From the NCBI GenBank assembly GCA_024752435.1, contig CP103032.1, positions 124,001 to 188,000 of the forward strand: a DNA stretch of 64,000 nt, given 5' to 3'. Position 1 is the first letter of the stretch, and each line of letters begins with the position of its first letter. Positions 46,673-60,361 of this stretch are shown piece by piece. This DNA is from Allantophomopsis cytisporea. Taxonomy: Eukaryota; Ascomycota; Leotiomycetes; Phacidiales; Phacidiaceae. A program made the translations under genes and the position numbers. The notes under the pieces were generated by a model. The model ran no database searches. It was not told the DNA's origin and saw nothing but the letters and a program-made list of their open reading frames with translations.

Positions 46673-49600
46673 TTATCCACCAGCAACAACAGCCAAACCC
46701 TCATAGATCTTTCTCTTAACAGCATAGAATGCGCCGATGTTCTGTGCCGATGAGCCTCCATATGCAGACAGGCCATTGCTTTCAACTTCAATCCTCCCGG
46801 TTCCCGTCTTCCTAACAGCCACAGAACTATCGACAAGTAAAGTTCCCTCTCCTCGAAATTCAGCAGTATGGCCTGATGATTGCAAGATCTTGCGTAAATC
46901 AGCCAGTCTCAGGTCTCCTACGTGCAAAGGCTGTGCTACTGATCTAGTCGCAGATGCCATACTTGTAGGGACAATGTCCAGAATAGGGATCAGGTTTGTT
47001 AAAGTGGCATCGTTGAGGCCTTGGATAGCTACGACGCTGCTATCTTCCGCATCGCCCTTGATCATCTTTTGTCTCTTTTTGGCATTCTCCTGCTCCTCGT
47101 TCTCCTCTTGTTCTTCTCTGGCTCCTGTCAAGCTGCCAGTAAGTGTAACAATCCCAAGACCTCTAACATTCTGCCATTTCAGTCTCTTGACAAGATCATC
47201 GGTGAGCTTCACCACCCAGGCATTCGTATCTACACTGGCCTCTACCACCATACCGATCTCGGGGCTAAACACATCTATGGAGTTTTCACTAGATGGCCCA
47301 TTCTGAGCAGCAAGTAGTCGTTGGCAGTCATTTGCGAGTGCCAGCGTCTCTCCCTTTACTCCTCCCACAAGAATCAATTTGCGTGGTTGGATAAGAGGTA
47401 TCAGCATTTGAAGACTACGCTTGTCGTGCAATCCCGCAAAATCAACGAAAGCAAGACGTAGATTTAGCGTGATTGACTCTGTTGTGAATACCACCTTTGA
47501 AGGCCCGGTGACTTGTTCCTCAATTTCTTCTTCGTCCTCTTCGTCAGAAGCAATGGCAGCTTCGTCGGCAGCACCTTGAAGACCCATATCATCTGAGTGT
47601 GCTCCACTTCTGTTGAGCTGCAGCCTCTTGTTGCTCCCATTGGATAAGCGGCGATCTGCACCTCCAGCAATGTCGTTCCACTTCCGTTTCTTTCCCAGAG
47701 TATCTTGGGTATCGTATTTTCCAGCCTGTCTCATATCTTCGCCATCAACTTCATCTCTCTCCTCGGCACGAAGATATTCTTCGGGTCGAATCAAGTCACC
47801 GAAGTCATCTGTACGTTTTCTACGGACAACCATAGGGAACATCTTCTCACGGCCCTTCTTGCCTCTCACATCGTAATCATGAACACCTTTACGTCGAATC
47901 AAAACATTGATGCCAAGGTCCTCATCAGTAAGACCAATCTTCTTACGGTTGGCTTGGCCTAGAGCCGTCGAGATGTTGAGTGCTTTGCCTTGTTGCTCAT
48001 CTTGAGATCCCTCAGAGTCTGATGATGAATCAGAAGAAGCATCATCCACCGCATCTGCCGAGGACTCTAGATTAGTGGCACCTCCGGTTTGTAATGTTGT
48101 CTGCAGTTGGCGTTGTGTGGCTAACCACTGCTGATATGCTGCAAGATCATTGCCTTCCAAAGCTACTCGTTTTGCTTCGCGGACTTCAATTTCACGCCCA
48201 CCACCATAGACTTGCTCTAAATTTTCACCATTCGATGCAGTCTCTATGGCGACGCCATCTTTTCGTTCTTCCCACCATGACCACAGCATCTTTGCAATGC
48301 CCGTTGATGTGGAGCTTGGTTGTGGTGCTGACTGCCGCTCTGTGAGCAATATAAGACTGCGATCGTCCGCTGCTATGCTTCGCAACACGTCTTTCGAAAA
48401 CCCCCAATCAAGAGAGGTGTCACTTGCTAAAATTACTTTACCCTTTGGTGTATTGGATTCCGAGTCCGATTTTCTCAACACCCTATCAATTTGACCTTTG
48501 CGTTCAAGGAGACGTAAATGTTTGAAGTCAAACGGTCCAGCACCCTTTCCTTTTTCGTTCATCTGCTGGGCTCCACCAACGGCCTCAAACTCCCGGACTA
48601 TACCATCGTCCATCCATTCCAGCATACTTCGGGTATAACGCATAGTGGCACCCGCGTTTTTACTGGCAAGATAGAGCTTCGCCGTTTGAAGGGGACTATC
48701 ATCCTTACCGGCTTCATTTCTCCACGTATGCTCCAATAGGTATGCCAATTCCAAGACTCGAGCGCTAGAATCAGTGGGAATGAGGACTGTTCCTCCCCTT
48801 GCAACCGTCGACTTAATCGTTTCGATCAAGAGCTCGTCCCGTTTTGCTCGCCCTCCAGCAAGAGCAATCTTTTCAGCTCCGCGACTACTACAGATCAAAG
48901 CTGTAGGTTTACGCAACTGTTCGATGACTTCAGCTCCCCCCGCTCCAGTTCCACCTAACCATGCTGCTCCTGCCAAGACATTTTCTCTTGCTTGATTCCA
49001 GTCTACCGCATAGACAATAGACTCTAGACCGTGCTGAATATGCCAGATTGTTCCACCCAATGTGTGTCCCGCGTTGTAAGCTGTTATTGTAAGGCCATTG
49101 AGTGGGGGTGAGAAGGGAGATGGCAAAGGTTGATGAGGTTGCGAGTATTTCAATGGATGTATGAGCTGGAAGTAGGATGCAATCTCATCGGATGTCGGAG
49201 GCTGGAGGAGGATTTGTGACTCATCGCCAGGGGCGTGATTCTGTGAGTATGCGTATGAAGCTTCGGAGAGCGAGGAGGTTGAAATGGTTGTCGCAGCGAG
49301 AGGTGTTGAAGAGTAGAGGTCTTGGAGGAGTGTGCGACCCAGGGATATCACAGGTGTGGTCGCATAGATGGGGATTCGTGTGAAGAGTGGAAAGTGTTTG
49401 CAGCAGTGCGCAAAGGCTGCAAGATGGGCAACTGTTGCATGTGTGAGAAGAATGATTGAGAGAGTCGGGATCTGTCTGCTCATTAGGCATTGTCAGCTCA
49501 GTCAACAATGGATTTGAGCGTATAAAGATAGGATGTCAAAGTACATGGAAAAGGGCAAAGGGGCTCATGAGCAAATGATATGTGTGTCTATTGTTTCTGA

Positions 49601-49811
49601 TGTACAATGAAGTTGTCCAGGAACAGAGTTCAGTCTGCTACCTCCCAGCATAAGGGACTACCTACTTCTCCAATTCTTTGAGCTTCTCGACATCAAATGT
49701 CTCATCCCAGCCAACATCTACTAAGACCTTAACACCTCCATCAAGTTCAAGAAGCGACTGTGAAGCTGCAGACTCGGATTGTGCGCCTAGCAAAGCTGTG
49801 AAGTTGAACAT
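46673..49811 (-). CDS. CFT2: Cleavage and polyadenylation factor subunit CFT2/CPSF2
   Basis: Exon 1 (49811-49666) starts MFNFTALLGAQ and carries the N-terminal beta-lactamase strand ending ELEK. A 190-nt intron follows, long for this window, then exon 2 (49475-46673), totalling 982 residues. The metallo-beta-lactamase/beta-CASP fold is visible in THATVAH near residue 61, in the Tyr/Trp block YNAGHTLGGTIW and in the beta-CASP segment with VLIPTDSSARVLEL. The HxHxDH metal site of CPSF73 is replaced by HATVAH, as expected for this catalytically inactive partner. An acidic low-complexity insert (about 48.1-47.4 kb) precedes the C-terminal domain. The protein works in the nuclear CPF/CPSF complex that cleaves and polyadenylates pre-mRNA. 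It is divergent from SEC24. Confidence 0.95.
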
Positions 49812-50366
49812 ACTGCCGATTCTTGTGAGGGTCTTCGAGCAACTGAGGAAGACTTGTCAATTCCTAAACACAGTCAAAGCATATCTCGCAAGCTGAGGGA
49901 GTGTTGGCTGCTGAATAATATAGTGAGCACCCCGTACTGTATCGATGGTGGTGTTATTGCCGAACAGTTGAGCGCGGAAAGTAGCGACAGTGACGGAAGT
50001 TATGGTACTGATTCTGGATTGTCGCGACTTTGGTGTTTGGCAGGGGTGCTGGCTAGCGCCGTTCGTGCACAAGTAGGCTAAAGCGCAGCTTATTTGGGAT
50101 ATCATCTTGTACTCGCCCAATGTGTGACAAAGTCCAGGTGTCAACTATTTTTCCATGAACCTTTGATTTCCCCAAAAGCGCGCATTTGTTTTCTTTCTCA
50201 TATCGATTCTCACGCCTTACATATAATGAAGCCTTTCTTCTAAATTCATCTTTGTCTATCATCGTCCGAATCGTTACATCTAGATCTCGACCAACTGCCC
50301 TCGAGCTTGCCAGTCCCACCTGACTGCAGATCGAATTCCCGTGTACTATTCACAGTTCTAACGAAA
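49812..50366. promoter_or_regulatory. Shared divergent promoter region of CFT2 and SEC24
   Basis: Only 555 bp separates the start codons of two divergent housekeeping genes, so both promoters and 5' leaders must lie here. No clear TATA box was identified. The layout suggests a bidirectional promoter; that is inference. Confidence 0.5.
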
Positions 50367-53300
50367 ATGTCCGACTTCACCCAGTATCATTCCTTAGGCC
50401 AAGCAACGCCTAATGACGATCCAAATCGTCAATATCCCCAGACACAGCAACCCAATGCGCAGCAATTCCGACCTCCTGTCGCAGCTCCTCCTGGGCAGCA
50501 ACCTGGCTCATACTATGGAACTCCTGCCGCCGCTCAACCCTACTTTAATAATCAACAAGCTGGATCACCTATGCTACCGGGTAATCAAGCAAGTCCATAC
50601 CGGACGATACATCCGCAGGGCTATTTTCCGCAGCAGGGAGCTGTTCCAACACCAGATGGAGGGCTGGCAGCTCAGATGGGCGGCATGAGCATTGGTGGGG
50701 AGGCTACTCAACCAAGTCGAACAAAACCAAAAAAGAAGGATCGTCATGCATACCATGCTTTGGAGGCTCCCTCAGGGTCATCCGCTGCGTTCAATGGGAT
50801 TCCTCCAGGGAGTCCTGCGACAGGTTTCTTGGATCAACAAGCGCCTGCACACCAGTTCTCAAATGCCGCCATCACCCCGGCAATGAACCAATTCCCGGCT
50901 CCCGTAAATCCAGATTTTGCAGCTACAAATCTTTCGGCGGCTGAACAATTTGTATCTCAAGAGAGGGACGATGATAACTTTTCTCCTGTCCAGGCTTCGG
51001 CGCAAGGGAGAGTAAATCCAGATGAGATTCCAAGTATCGCGACTTCACGAGATGCTGTTGCGCCATTCTGGCTGGTCAATGCCTATCCTACAATGGAACG
51101 ACATGTTCCACCACCGGCAGCCGTGCCTTTTGTCGCATTCGATCAAGGCAATTCCTCGCCGAAATTTACTCGCCTTTCAATGAATAGCATTCCGTCGACC
51201 GCAGCTTCCCTAAAGTCCACCGGCCTTCCATTGGGACTTTTATTGCAGCCCCTTGCGCCATTACAACCAGGAGAACTAGAGATTCCGGTTCTAGATTTTG
51301 GTGAAGTCGGTCCACCAAGGTGCAAAAGATGCCGTGCCTACATTAATCCTTTCATGGGCTTCAGAAATGGTGGAAACAAATTCGTCTGTAACATGTGTAC
51401 ATGGCCAAACGATACACCTCCTGAATACTTTTGTGCGACTACTCCACAAGGCGTGCGTATCGATAGAGAGCAACGCCCCGAGCTGATGAGAGGTACGGTC
51501 GAGTTTATGGTACCGAAAGGATATTGGTCGCAGGAACCTGTAGGACTAAGGACGCTATTCTTGATTGACGTTGGACAAGAATCTTTCAACAAGGGATACC
51601 TTGAGGCTTTCTGTGAAGGCATCAAGGCAGCGTTGTATGGGGGCATAGATATAAGTGAAGAGACTGAAGGCGAGGAATCCAAGCGCAAGATACCGCTTGG
51701 AGCAAAGGTTGGATTTGTCACTTTTGACAAAGAAATCCATTTCTATAACTGTAATGCTGCGTTGGACCAGGCACAGATGATTGTCATGCCAGATATCGAG
51801 GATCCATTTGTACCACTGAGTGAGGGTCTGTTCGTGGATCCATATGAATCGAAAGATGTCATCACGTCATTGCTCAGTCAACTTCCGGCTCTTTTCTCTC
51901 ACGTCAAGAATCCAGAACCGGCATTACTACCAACCCTTAATGCAGCATTAGCAGCTCTCGAAAAGACAGGGGGCAAGATCGTCTGCTCTATTGCTGCCTT
52001 ACCAACTTGGGGACCAGGCCGCTTGTTTCTACGAGATGATGGCAAGCTCCACAGTGCAGAAAATGATAAGAAGCTTTTTACTACTGAGCATCCAGGGTGG
52101 AGGAAGACTGCTGAGAAAATGGTAGCAGCTGGTGTCGGTGTTGACTTCTTTATGGCTGCGCCAGGCGGAGGATTTTTGGATATTGCTACCATTGGTAAGT
52201 CACTCCTCTCTCCTTGCATTATAGTTATTGAGATTAACTTTTCCAGGTCATGTCTCTGCAGCCACTGGTGGAGAGACTTTCTACTATCCAAACTTTGTGT
52301 CTCCACGTGACATGGAGAAGTTGTCCCAAGAGATCACGCACACTGTCACACGCGAGACCGGATATCAAGCGCTGATGAAGGTTCGTTGTTCAAATGGCCT
52401 GCAGGTATCTTCCTATCATGGAAACTTTATTCAACACACATTTGGTGCCGATCTGGAGCTTGGCACAATAGATGCCGATAAAGCAATGGGTGTCATGTTC
52501 AGCTACGACGGGAACTTGGATCCAAAACTCGATGCGCATTTCCAGAGTGCCTTGTTATACACTACTGCAAGTGGACAAAGAAGGGTCAGATGCTGCAACA
52601 TTGTTGCAAGTGTTAGCGATTCTGCAAAGGAGAGCATGAGATTTGTGGATCAGGATGCCGTATACAACTTGATAGCCAAGGAAGCTGTTTCAAAAATGCT
52701 CACACATCCACTCCAGGATGTCAGAGCTGCTATTTCGGAGAAGACCATTGATATTTTGGCCGGCTACCGAAAGAACTTTTCAGGATCGCACCCACCAGGC
52801 CAGTTAGTGCTGCCTGAAAATCTCAAAGAGTTCAGTATGTATATGCTCAGTTTGCTCAAGTCTCGTGCACTCAAGGGTGGGCTTGAGCCGATTGATCGTC
52901 GAGTACATGACATGCGAATGATTAAATCAATGGGCGCCCTCGAACTCTCGCTTTATCTTTACCCGCGAATGATTCCTCTCCATAATCTTGCTGCAGAAGA
53001 TGGATTCCCTAACGCAGACGGTTACCTTCAAATGCCTCCTAACGCAAGACTATCATTTTCTCGGGTGGAAACAGGGGGTGTTTACCTAATTGACAACGGG
53101 CAAAACTGCTATCTCTGGCTACACCAACAAACGTCACCTAATCTCCTCGTTGATTTGTTCGGTGAGGGCAAGGACTCCCTGAAATCCCTTGATCCGTTCA
53201 GTTCCTCTTTGCCTGTTCTTCAGACGCATCTGAACGCACAAGTCCGAAACATTATTGAATACTTGAAGACCGTTCGCGGCTCGAAAGCACTAACTATTCA

Positions 53301-53643
53301 GCTTGCTCGGCAAGGTCTCGATGGCGCAGAATACGAATTTGCTCGCATTTTGTTCGAGGATAGAAACAATGAGGCACAATCTTATGTGGATTGGTTGGTA
53401 CACATTCACCGACATGTCCAGCTGGAAGTAAGTCTCTATACCCAAACATCCGTACAGGCCCAATTCCAAAAGTTAGGCACCAACTTAGAACAAACCTCCT
53501 TAAGAAATATGTGTCCGATACCGCATACATACAGATTACTAATTTATTTTCCTCTGAAGCTTGCAGGAAGACGTAAAAAAGACGACACGGGTGAGAGCTC
53601 AATAGCTTCCAATTTCGCCGGACTACGTCCCCCATATTGGTAG
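50367..53643 (+). CDS. SEC24: COPII coat subunit Sec24
   Basis: Three exons (50367-52194, 52247-53427, 53560-53643) give 3093 nt, 1030 residues, with consistent phases. The first 250 or so residues are a Pro/Gln-rich disordered region. A zinc finger, CKRC...CNMC, lies near residue 318. The trunk (vWA-like) domain follows from about 395 (TLFLIDVGQESF), then beta-sandwich, helical and gelsolin domains. The last exon gives the tail ending FAGLRPPYW; its acceptor TCTGAAG is chosen because it restores that tail, whereas the later CTTGCAG would give a short unrelated end. Sec24, with Sec23, selects cargo at ER exit sites and forms the inner COPII coat. The gene is divergent from CFT2. Confidence 0.96.
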
Positions 53644-54488
53644 ATGCACGACTATTTCCCCGTTCCACCCTACGTATCATAGCGTCGCATAAAAATCAAA
53701 ACCTTTTTCAAACTTTCTCTCTATAATCTACGCAGTACTTCGAATGTGTTCAGATCTTGAAGGTTACGCACTACTTGCAGCACTCTACACGTAGATTAAG
53801 CTGCCTCCTTGCATACTTCTGCCGGATGAGTGCCGTGCGCCAGTGCTGGAGTGCAGCTGCAGCCGGGCTGTCGTATTATGCTACACATGTCTGATACGAG
53901 AGTGTTTGTTCAATGTCTGTACTTTGTGAAGCTCATATCCCATTGGTTAGGCGCTTTCGCGAGTGTTTCACTGTTACGATGATCGACATTGCATACCATA
54001 CTGGGAGTACAACGTCTGAAATATATTGTGTCCCGTTCATGATAACAGTCAGACTATCAACGACCGACGTACATTTCAAACTCGATCTCCAGGGTGTCTG
54101 AGGTGTGTGCTCAAATCTCGAGACCATTTTGCGAGTAGGAAACATTCACCATCTTGCTCCTTTTCCAGCTAATCTTTTGCCGGGTCAAAATCGTCTCTAA
54201 CGACATGTTTTCTCGGGTTTCGTGCGTGGTTAAAATATGTTCATTTCGTGTATGAGTATGAATGTGTACGACTATGAATGTGTATGAGTACATTGAAGTA
54301 ATGCGCCATGTCGCTGGACTCTTTGGATTGCTCCGTCCTCTGACACCTCACCTCCAACACCTGCTATGCTCTCGGTCTGGATCCGAATAATAATACTGAC
54401 TCCATAGAAATAAAACCACGAAATCTCCAAAGGCTCCAATGACGGTAATACATAAAAGTAAAGACATGTACGGAATACGAACGTTGAA
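53644..54488. other. Intergenic, nothing recognised
   Basis: This convergent spacer holds the 3' ends of SEC24 and the PARG-like gene. No gene or RNA was seen. Confidence 0.5.
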
Positions 54489-55555
54489 TCAAGTTATGCA
54501 GTAGTTCCATGGTGTTGTCCCAGCGGGGTCCGGGCGATAGCTAGATATGTCAGAAGAGCGATAGTTGGCACCGAACAGTTTCGCGGGGTCAAAGACTTCT
54601 TTGAAGATCTCCAAATCGGATTTCCCACTCTTGCTTGCGCTTGTCTTGCCCTTTCCCTTAGAGCTGCTCGAAGTGCTCTTTTTCTCGTCGTAATTCTCAA
54701 TCGCAAATACCACATTGGTGAAGTGCCCCCGAAACTCTGTCTCGCCATATAATACCTCCTTCCACAGCGTGGCCACCTCATGAGCAGGATTACGAAATCC
54801 GGGCCCGCACCCAAATGCGCCTAGACAGATGTCTGAGTATTGATAATACACCGCAATTCGGAGGGCAGTGCGAATTTTCTCTTTCATCAATTCGCGTTCG
54901 ATTGGAAAGGAATAGGTTGGTGTCGCGGAGTTCGTGAGTTTTGGACGGCGCACAGGGGATACGGATATTACTGGCAAGGATTTGAACTCTTGCCAAACCT
55001 GATATCTATCAGGGCCAGAACGGAAAACGACTATGATTTGTAAATAAAAGGTACATGTTTGCATTCGATATTTTGCTTACCGACGGATGGAGAATATATG
55101 CCTCCTTTTTGAGGAATTGGATAATGCACTGTTGCATGGCCGTTTGGAGCAGGCGTGGCAAGCGTACTCGCAAGATTGCTAGTTAAGGTCAGTAATTAGA
55201 TTCCACAGCTTCCAGGACTGGAATCTCACCTTCGGCGACAAAAGCATTCTTCGAAGGCCATTGTGGCACTTTGATCCCAATCTCCACCGGGTCGCTTGTC
55301 ATTTGCCATGTTGATAACAGGCATTACATCCCCAACGTCCTCACGAAAGTCTAGCGCAACATCGACAGGATCACCCTCGATTACCCCAATGCGTAAACGT
55401 GTTGTCTCGGGTCGCGGTGAGCACTGCATGACAGAGCTGTCCGCAATGAGATACGAATGCGCCGGCCATTTCGGAAGCTTTTCTCGAATATATGGAATGT
55501 AACTTCTTTTTGCTTCAGCAGCTATCTCTGCGGGCTTCGGTTTGGAGGGAGGCAT
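54489..55555 (-). CDS. Microbial-type PARG-like macrodomain protein (TIGR02452-like)
   Basis: Three exons (55555-55230, 55178-55081, 55030-54489) give 966 nt, 321 residues. After a basic N terminus, VINMANDKRPGGDW carries the Asn and Gly residues of the macrodomain ADP-ribose loop. Then come FEECFCRRSNL with the paired Glu expected for poly(ADP-ribose) glycohydrolase and GAFGCGPGFRNP as the second phosphate loop. HEVATLWKEVL matches the conserved end of the domain. A Lys/Ser-rich low-complexity insert precedes a short tail. By family it would remove ADP-ribose from proteins or handle ADP-ribose derivatives; activity is not proven. No secretion signal is visible, so cytosolic or nuclear. Confidence 0.85.
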
Positions 55556-57457
55556 TGCACAGGTTAATCCTCTAGGGGTGTGATATTCTTGTATGTGTTC
55601 AAGTATGAGGAGATGGACATATGGTATGTCGAATAACTACTCGCGCAGCTTCTTGAATATATTTTCTTCTCTTCTGACATGGATCACAGAGACGTTATAT
55701 ATAGAGTCTAGGTTGCTGCAGATAGATTATGCACACTGGGCAGATGTCAGATGAGGCTGCATTCTTGGGAGGAGAATAATGGGTAGTTTGTGGTATGCTG
55801 AATTGGTGATCTCGGCATCTCTCAAATCAGCTTCATGAGATCTACAAGCCTTCTGATCAAGGATAAGGCAATCGATCAACTTTCCGATTGGTGTTCAGAG
55901 TATACCCCTCCTTTTGCAGAAAAGTATCTGGGTTCGGTCATAGAACATATGACGGGTCAGAAATGAAAGGAGATTGGCGAGCTATCCGGAATCGCAGGAT
56001 GGTGTTAATCGTATGGCATCATGAACAGGCCTCATTGCCGTAGATATCGAAGATTGGCCAGCAAAGAAGATGAGGTTTCAAGTCGCTCGGTATTCCGGAA
56101 TGTCTTATGATTCGAAGGTTCAGTTGGTGAAGGTTCTTGTCTGCTACAAAGACCACAGCGCCATAGTCTTGACTTGATGCGGATGGTGACTTGTGGTGAG
56201 TCTGGAGCTGATCTGATTCGAAAATAAGCTACGAATCTACCTTGCACATTACAAGAGGGGCATGGGATTTAATGTGGCAGCGATGCATGAGGAACAACAG
56301 ATATGTTGCCGTAGGCATATTCCCTGTCTCTGCTAGCATCCCCAACGGCCGCGGAGTGGTATGCAGATTGCCGCGTATGCGAGATCTACTCCGTGTAGCA
56401 TTACAATCATTATACGTACAAAGTTTCAAAAAGCAATCATTCATTACATATGGCGTGCTATATCAAGCAAGTTTTTACAAGCCAGACGCCGCTTCTGTAT
56501 GCCCTGTGCAGTGGGCTTGTATGAGGATGATTGTCGAAGTCATGATAATTATGATACAGATGGTACGAGTACGAGTACGAGTATGGAGATAAGTCACAAT
56601 TTAAGATCGGCCGTTACTATGGCTGACGATGTGACACTGTGATGTCTGTCTTACAGCACTGTGTGTGTTGTACTCTGTGTGTTCCTGAATGAGTAGATAT
56701 GTTGATAAGGTAGTGCATTATGCATTGCTGACCACTTCCATGCTTTGAAGGGCTCTAGGTAAGGAGCAAGAGTGGCAAGTATATTGAAGAATATACATGT
56801 CGCTATTCAGAATCATGTATATCTTTCTATCCTGTTTATAGGAGCAACGAGGAGGAGATGGAAAATGATACATGCCTATATTGTATGCTGTATATGAGGC
56901 GGAACCCACCCATCGGTACATGCCTACATGTTCTTACAAACTCATGAGGTGATTGAGGTTGATAAGATAGTCTAAGACGCAACTCCATATGTCACAGAGA
57001 CTAATGGGGGTACATAGGTATGCACAATGTACCCCTGAAATGATCATAATAGTGGAACAAGCATGACTTGGGATGACTGGGAGAGATGAGCATTTATGGG
57101 GATTTATGAGCATTTGAAGGGGAAAATGATAAGTTCAAAAGAACATGTCATATTTTGATGAATTTAGAATCATTATCATGTATGTAAGAGGCTAGTTGAG
57201 CAAGGATAGACGAGGAAAAGGGAAGGGGGAGGGGGAAAGATGCAAAGATAACCAAAACCATCACCGCAGCTTGGGGTGCCCGGGAAGTATGTACGTTGAG
57301 GTCCGACAGCCGACAACAAAAAGCTGGAGTCGGCTACACTGTCACTCGTCTCTTAACCGCGCGCTTGATATTCGATCATCAAGCATCGCGAGGCTACAAT
57401 GAAGCCATGATAATTCGTCTTCACTGGCAGTAACATCCCAATTGACATGTCATAACA
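55556..57457. other. Intergenic, nothing recognised
   Basis: 1.9 kb between divergent genes, the PARG-like gene and the mitochondrial AsnRS. Open frames around 56.2-56.6 kb overlap on both strands without recognisable content. A short GAGTAC repeat occurs near 56570. No RNA gene was seen. Confidence 0.5.
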
Positions 57458-59132
57458 ATGAGACCCCTTCACCACGGTCTGCGACGACATCTGGTCTCTA
57501 TCGGACGTCAACAAAGTACACAATGTTACTCAACAACGACCAATGACCTCTACTCTGTGGCTCGACTTCTTGATTCGACTTCAAGTCCCGCCAATGTTGC
57601 CGTTAATGGCTTTATTCGATCTATCCGAAAGCAAAAGGCTATCTCATTTGCAGCTATTGGAGATGGTTCCAGTCTTGAGCCTTTGCAGGCAATTCTCACG
57701 CCAGCGCAAGCTGAAAGGTACCCTCGTCAAAAGTCGTCTGTCTCTTACCATCGCTGACATGTGGAAGCTTGACAACAGGCACAGCGGTACGACTCACGGG
57801 TGCTTGGAAGCCATCCCCCAATGCAAAGATTCAGAGCCATGAGCTCCACGTCTCAGAAGTAGACGTGCTTGGTGCATCTGATCCTGCCGTATGTAAGGGC
57901 AAAATTCCTATCATGACATTCGGGTCTCGCAACTGTACCTAACACATCCACGATAGACATTCCCACTCCAAAAGAAGTATCAGTCACCTGAGTATCTTCG
58001 GACTATGCCGCACCTACGTCCCCGAATTCCCTTCAATACGTCAATGCTGAGATTACGGTCACAGAGTATTGCAGAGTTGACGAAGTTCTTCGCAGAACGC
58101 GAGTTTATACAGACACACCCGCCAATTATAACCTCTTCTGACTGCGAAGGTGGGGGTGAAGTTTTCACTGTTTCTTCGAATGAAGCGCAGAAGAAAGCCG
58201 CCAATAAAAGCGCGACTACACCGGAACCCTTCTTCAAGTCTCCGAAGTACCTCACAGTGTCCACTCAGTTGCACTTGGAGGCGCTGGCCCAGTCAGTGGG
58301 AAAAGTCTGGACATTATCTCCCACGTTCCGTGCCGAAAAGGGTGAAACGGCACGTCACCTGAGCGAGTTCTACATGCTGGAGGCCGAGGTCAACTTTGCA
58401 TCAAGCAGTTCAGAACTGATGACCTTGGTGGAAGACATGTTACGCAATCTCACAAGCTCGTTATACAATACCAGAGTAGGACAGGAAATCTTGCATGGCA
58501 GACGGACAGGAGAGTCTGAGAAGGATGTGAAGCACACAGGGGAGTTAGAAAAGAGGTGGCATGGCATGATGAGTGCGAATTGGCCACGCATCACATACAC
58601 GGAAGCCATTGATGTGCTCAAGTCCACCTCACAGGCTTTCGAGTATAAGCCAGTATGGGGTGCGGGTTTGCAAGTGGAGCATGAGCGTTATATTGCACAA
58701 ACAATCGGCAAGGGTGCGCCCGTCTTCGTGACACAATATCCTGCATCTATCAAGCCTTTCTATATGCTACCTTCTCCCACCTCAGATAAGACGGTGGAAT
58801 GTTTCGATCTCCTGGTGCCGGAGACTTGTGAGATCGTTGGAGGCAGTATGAGGGAGTACCGTGTGGCCGAGTTGGAGGATGCAATGACGAGACACGGCTT
58901 GTTGCGCGAGGTCGCACCGCAGACGGCAGGTGAGTTGCCGTCACGCGGAGAGGCTTCGGATAAGCCGAGAGAAGGTAGTCTGGAGTGGTATTTGGACCTC
59001 AGGAGGTGGGGCAGTGTCCCTCATGGTGGTTTCGGTTTGGGTTTCGACCGCCTCCTGGGATATCTTGGTGGTGTGCCTAATATTCGTGAGGTAGTTGCCT
59101 TTCCAAGATGGACCGGGAGATGCGATTGTTAG
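57458..59132 (+). CDS. SLM5: Asparaginyl-tRNA synthetase, mitochondrial
   Basis: Three exons (57458-57717, 57768-57888, 57957-59132) give 1557 nt, 518 residues. The N terminus (MRPLHHGLRRHL...) is Arg/His/Ser-rich without acidic residues, like a mitochondrial presequence. An OB-fold anticodon-binding domain follows (VNGFIRSIRKQK, AVRLTGAWK). The class II catalytic core shows motif 2 in FRAEKGETARHLSEFYMLE and motif 3 in GFGLGFDRLLGYL. The enzyme charges tRNA-Asn with asparagine for mitochondrial translation. The absence of a cytosolic-type N-terminal extension and the presequence separate it from the cytosolic paralogue. The spliced frame and length fit the family. Confidence 0.93.
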
Positions 59133-60278
59133 GATTATGTGTAAGTTTTAAGAAAAACAGACTCGCTTTTGGTCGACTCTATGTGTCTTGCGGCTTGTCA
59201 TTCTATAGGTCGCATTCCGTTCTTCACATGTCTAGCATCTTATTTAAAAACTCGTGTACAAAATTTGCTTCTTTGTAACCTGTTCTCAAGAAACCCGCCT
59301 ACGATACTTAGTCTCTTTGTCATCTCCGATTTCAACTTACTTAGACGGGCGTTGCGATATGATCCATTGTGAGTTAATGATAGTGATAGGGTGATGGATG
59401 GCAACGAATTAAGCATGGTGCTAGATTGAGGCTCAACTTGGCGCTCACATTTTGTGCTCTTCAATTTTTATTAGACAGATGGGGATATCATCTCGTAGTC
59501 ATGAAATCTGCTTTGATGAACTTACCAGTTTTATAGTGCCAGGAGGCATGGTAGCTAAAAGCAGGAGATTCGATGCTTCAACGGCCGCTTATCTTTCGTC
59601 TTTCTTTGCCTGATTTATACACAGACATATGCTGCTACATATACTCCGGCTTTGTGTTGATCATTCAACCTTTTCAGTCATATGTATTGAAGATTGATTC
59701 TAATGGAGAAGAGAATACAAAGACAATCAAGTTAGGGGCCATTCCTCCTACCAAGAGAATTCATAAGCAATGAGCGATGTCAACTATCCTACCCTCTGAG
59801 TCCTGCACTGCTTACGGTCATGCACGATTCTTTACTTCCTTTGAGAAGACTTAAATTGATTAATTGCCTTATCTAAGTTACAATCGTAGCCAAAGCTTGG
59901 CTCAAAAGGTCAGTACCGAAGGTTATCTTTCTATGAGACCAATGAATTTCAATCATCATACAGAACATCATCATATTTCTGATTCGTGATATGACGACTT
60001 ATTATAAAGGAGGTCAGAAGTGTCGATCAAAAACTGTGTTCATGACCTATCTACGCTTTATAACATTGTTTAGTAGGACAGCCTTACATGTTGTTCCCAT
60101 ATTGTTAGACTCATGGGTTTCTCGCTTGTACTGCGAAGTTCGCAAACTCGGCCCAAAAAATAGTTACAGACACTACATCAATCAATCGACTTAAAATATC
60201 CTATGCTTGCAATTTTTATCACGAGTGTTCTTGAGCAAAACCGATGGAGTTCAAAAACATGAAAAAGACAAAAGAATA
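59133..60278. other. Intergenic, AT-rich
   Basis: AT-rich spacer between the AsnRS gene and tRNA-Glu. No protein gene is supported; open frames are below 70 codons and featureless. Confidence 0.5.
60270..60273 (-). terminator. Pol III terminator of tRNA-Glu
   Basis: On the minus strand TTTT lies about 6 nt past the tRNA 3' end, with a second run of five T a few bases further (60266-60262). Confidence 0.7.
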
Positions 60279-60361
60279 TTCCGGTACCGGGAATCGAACC
60301 CGGGGCTCCCCGGATCATGCTGGATGAAAGCGGGGTATGTTAACCCCTACACTATACCGGA
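60279..60361 (-). tRNA. tRNA-Glu (TTC) with an 11-nt intron
   Basis: The minus-strand sequence folds fully. The acceptor TCCGGTA pairs with TACCGGA with A as discriminator; the D arm is GTGT/ACAT. The anticodon stem CCCCG pairs with CGGGG. The T arm CCGGG-TTCGATT-CCCGG is perfect. The anticodon TTC lies at 60328-60326 and reads GAA (and GAG by wobble). The anticodon loop is enlarged by an 11-nt intron just 3' of position 37, the canonical site. Total 83 nt. Confidence 0.95.
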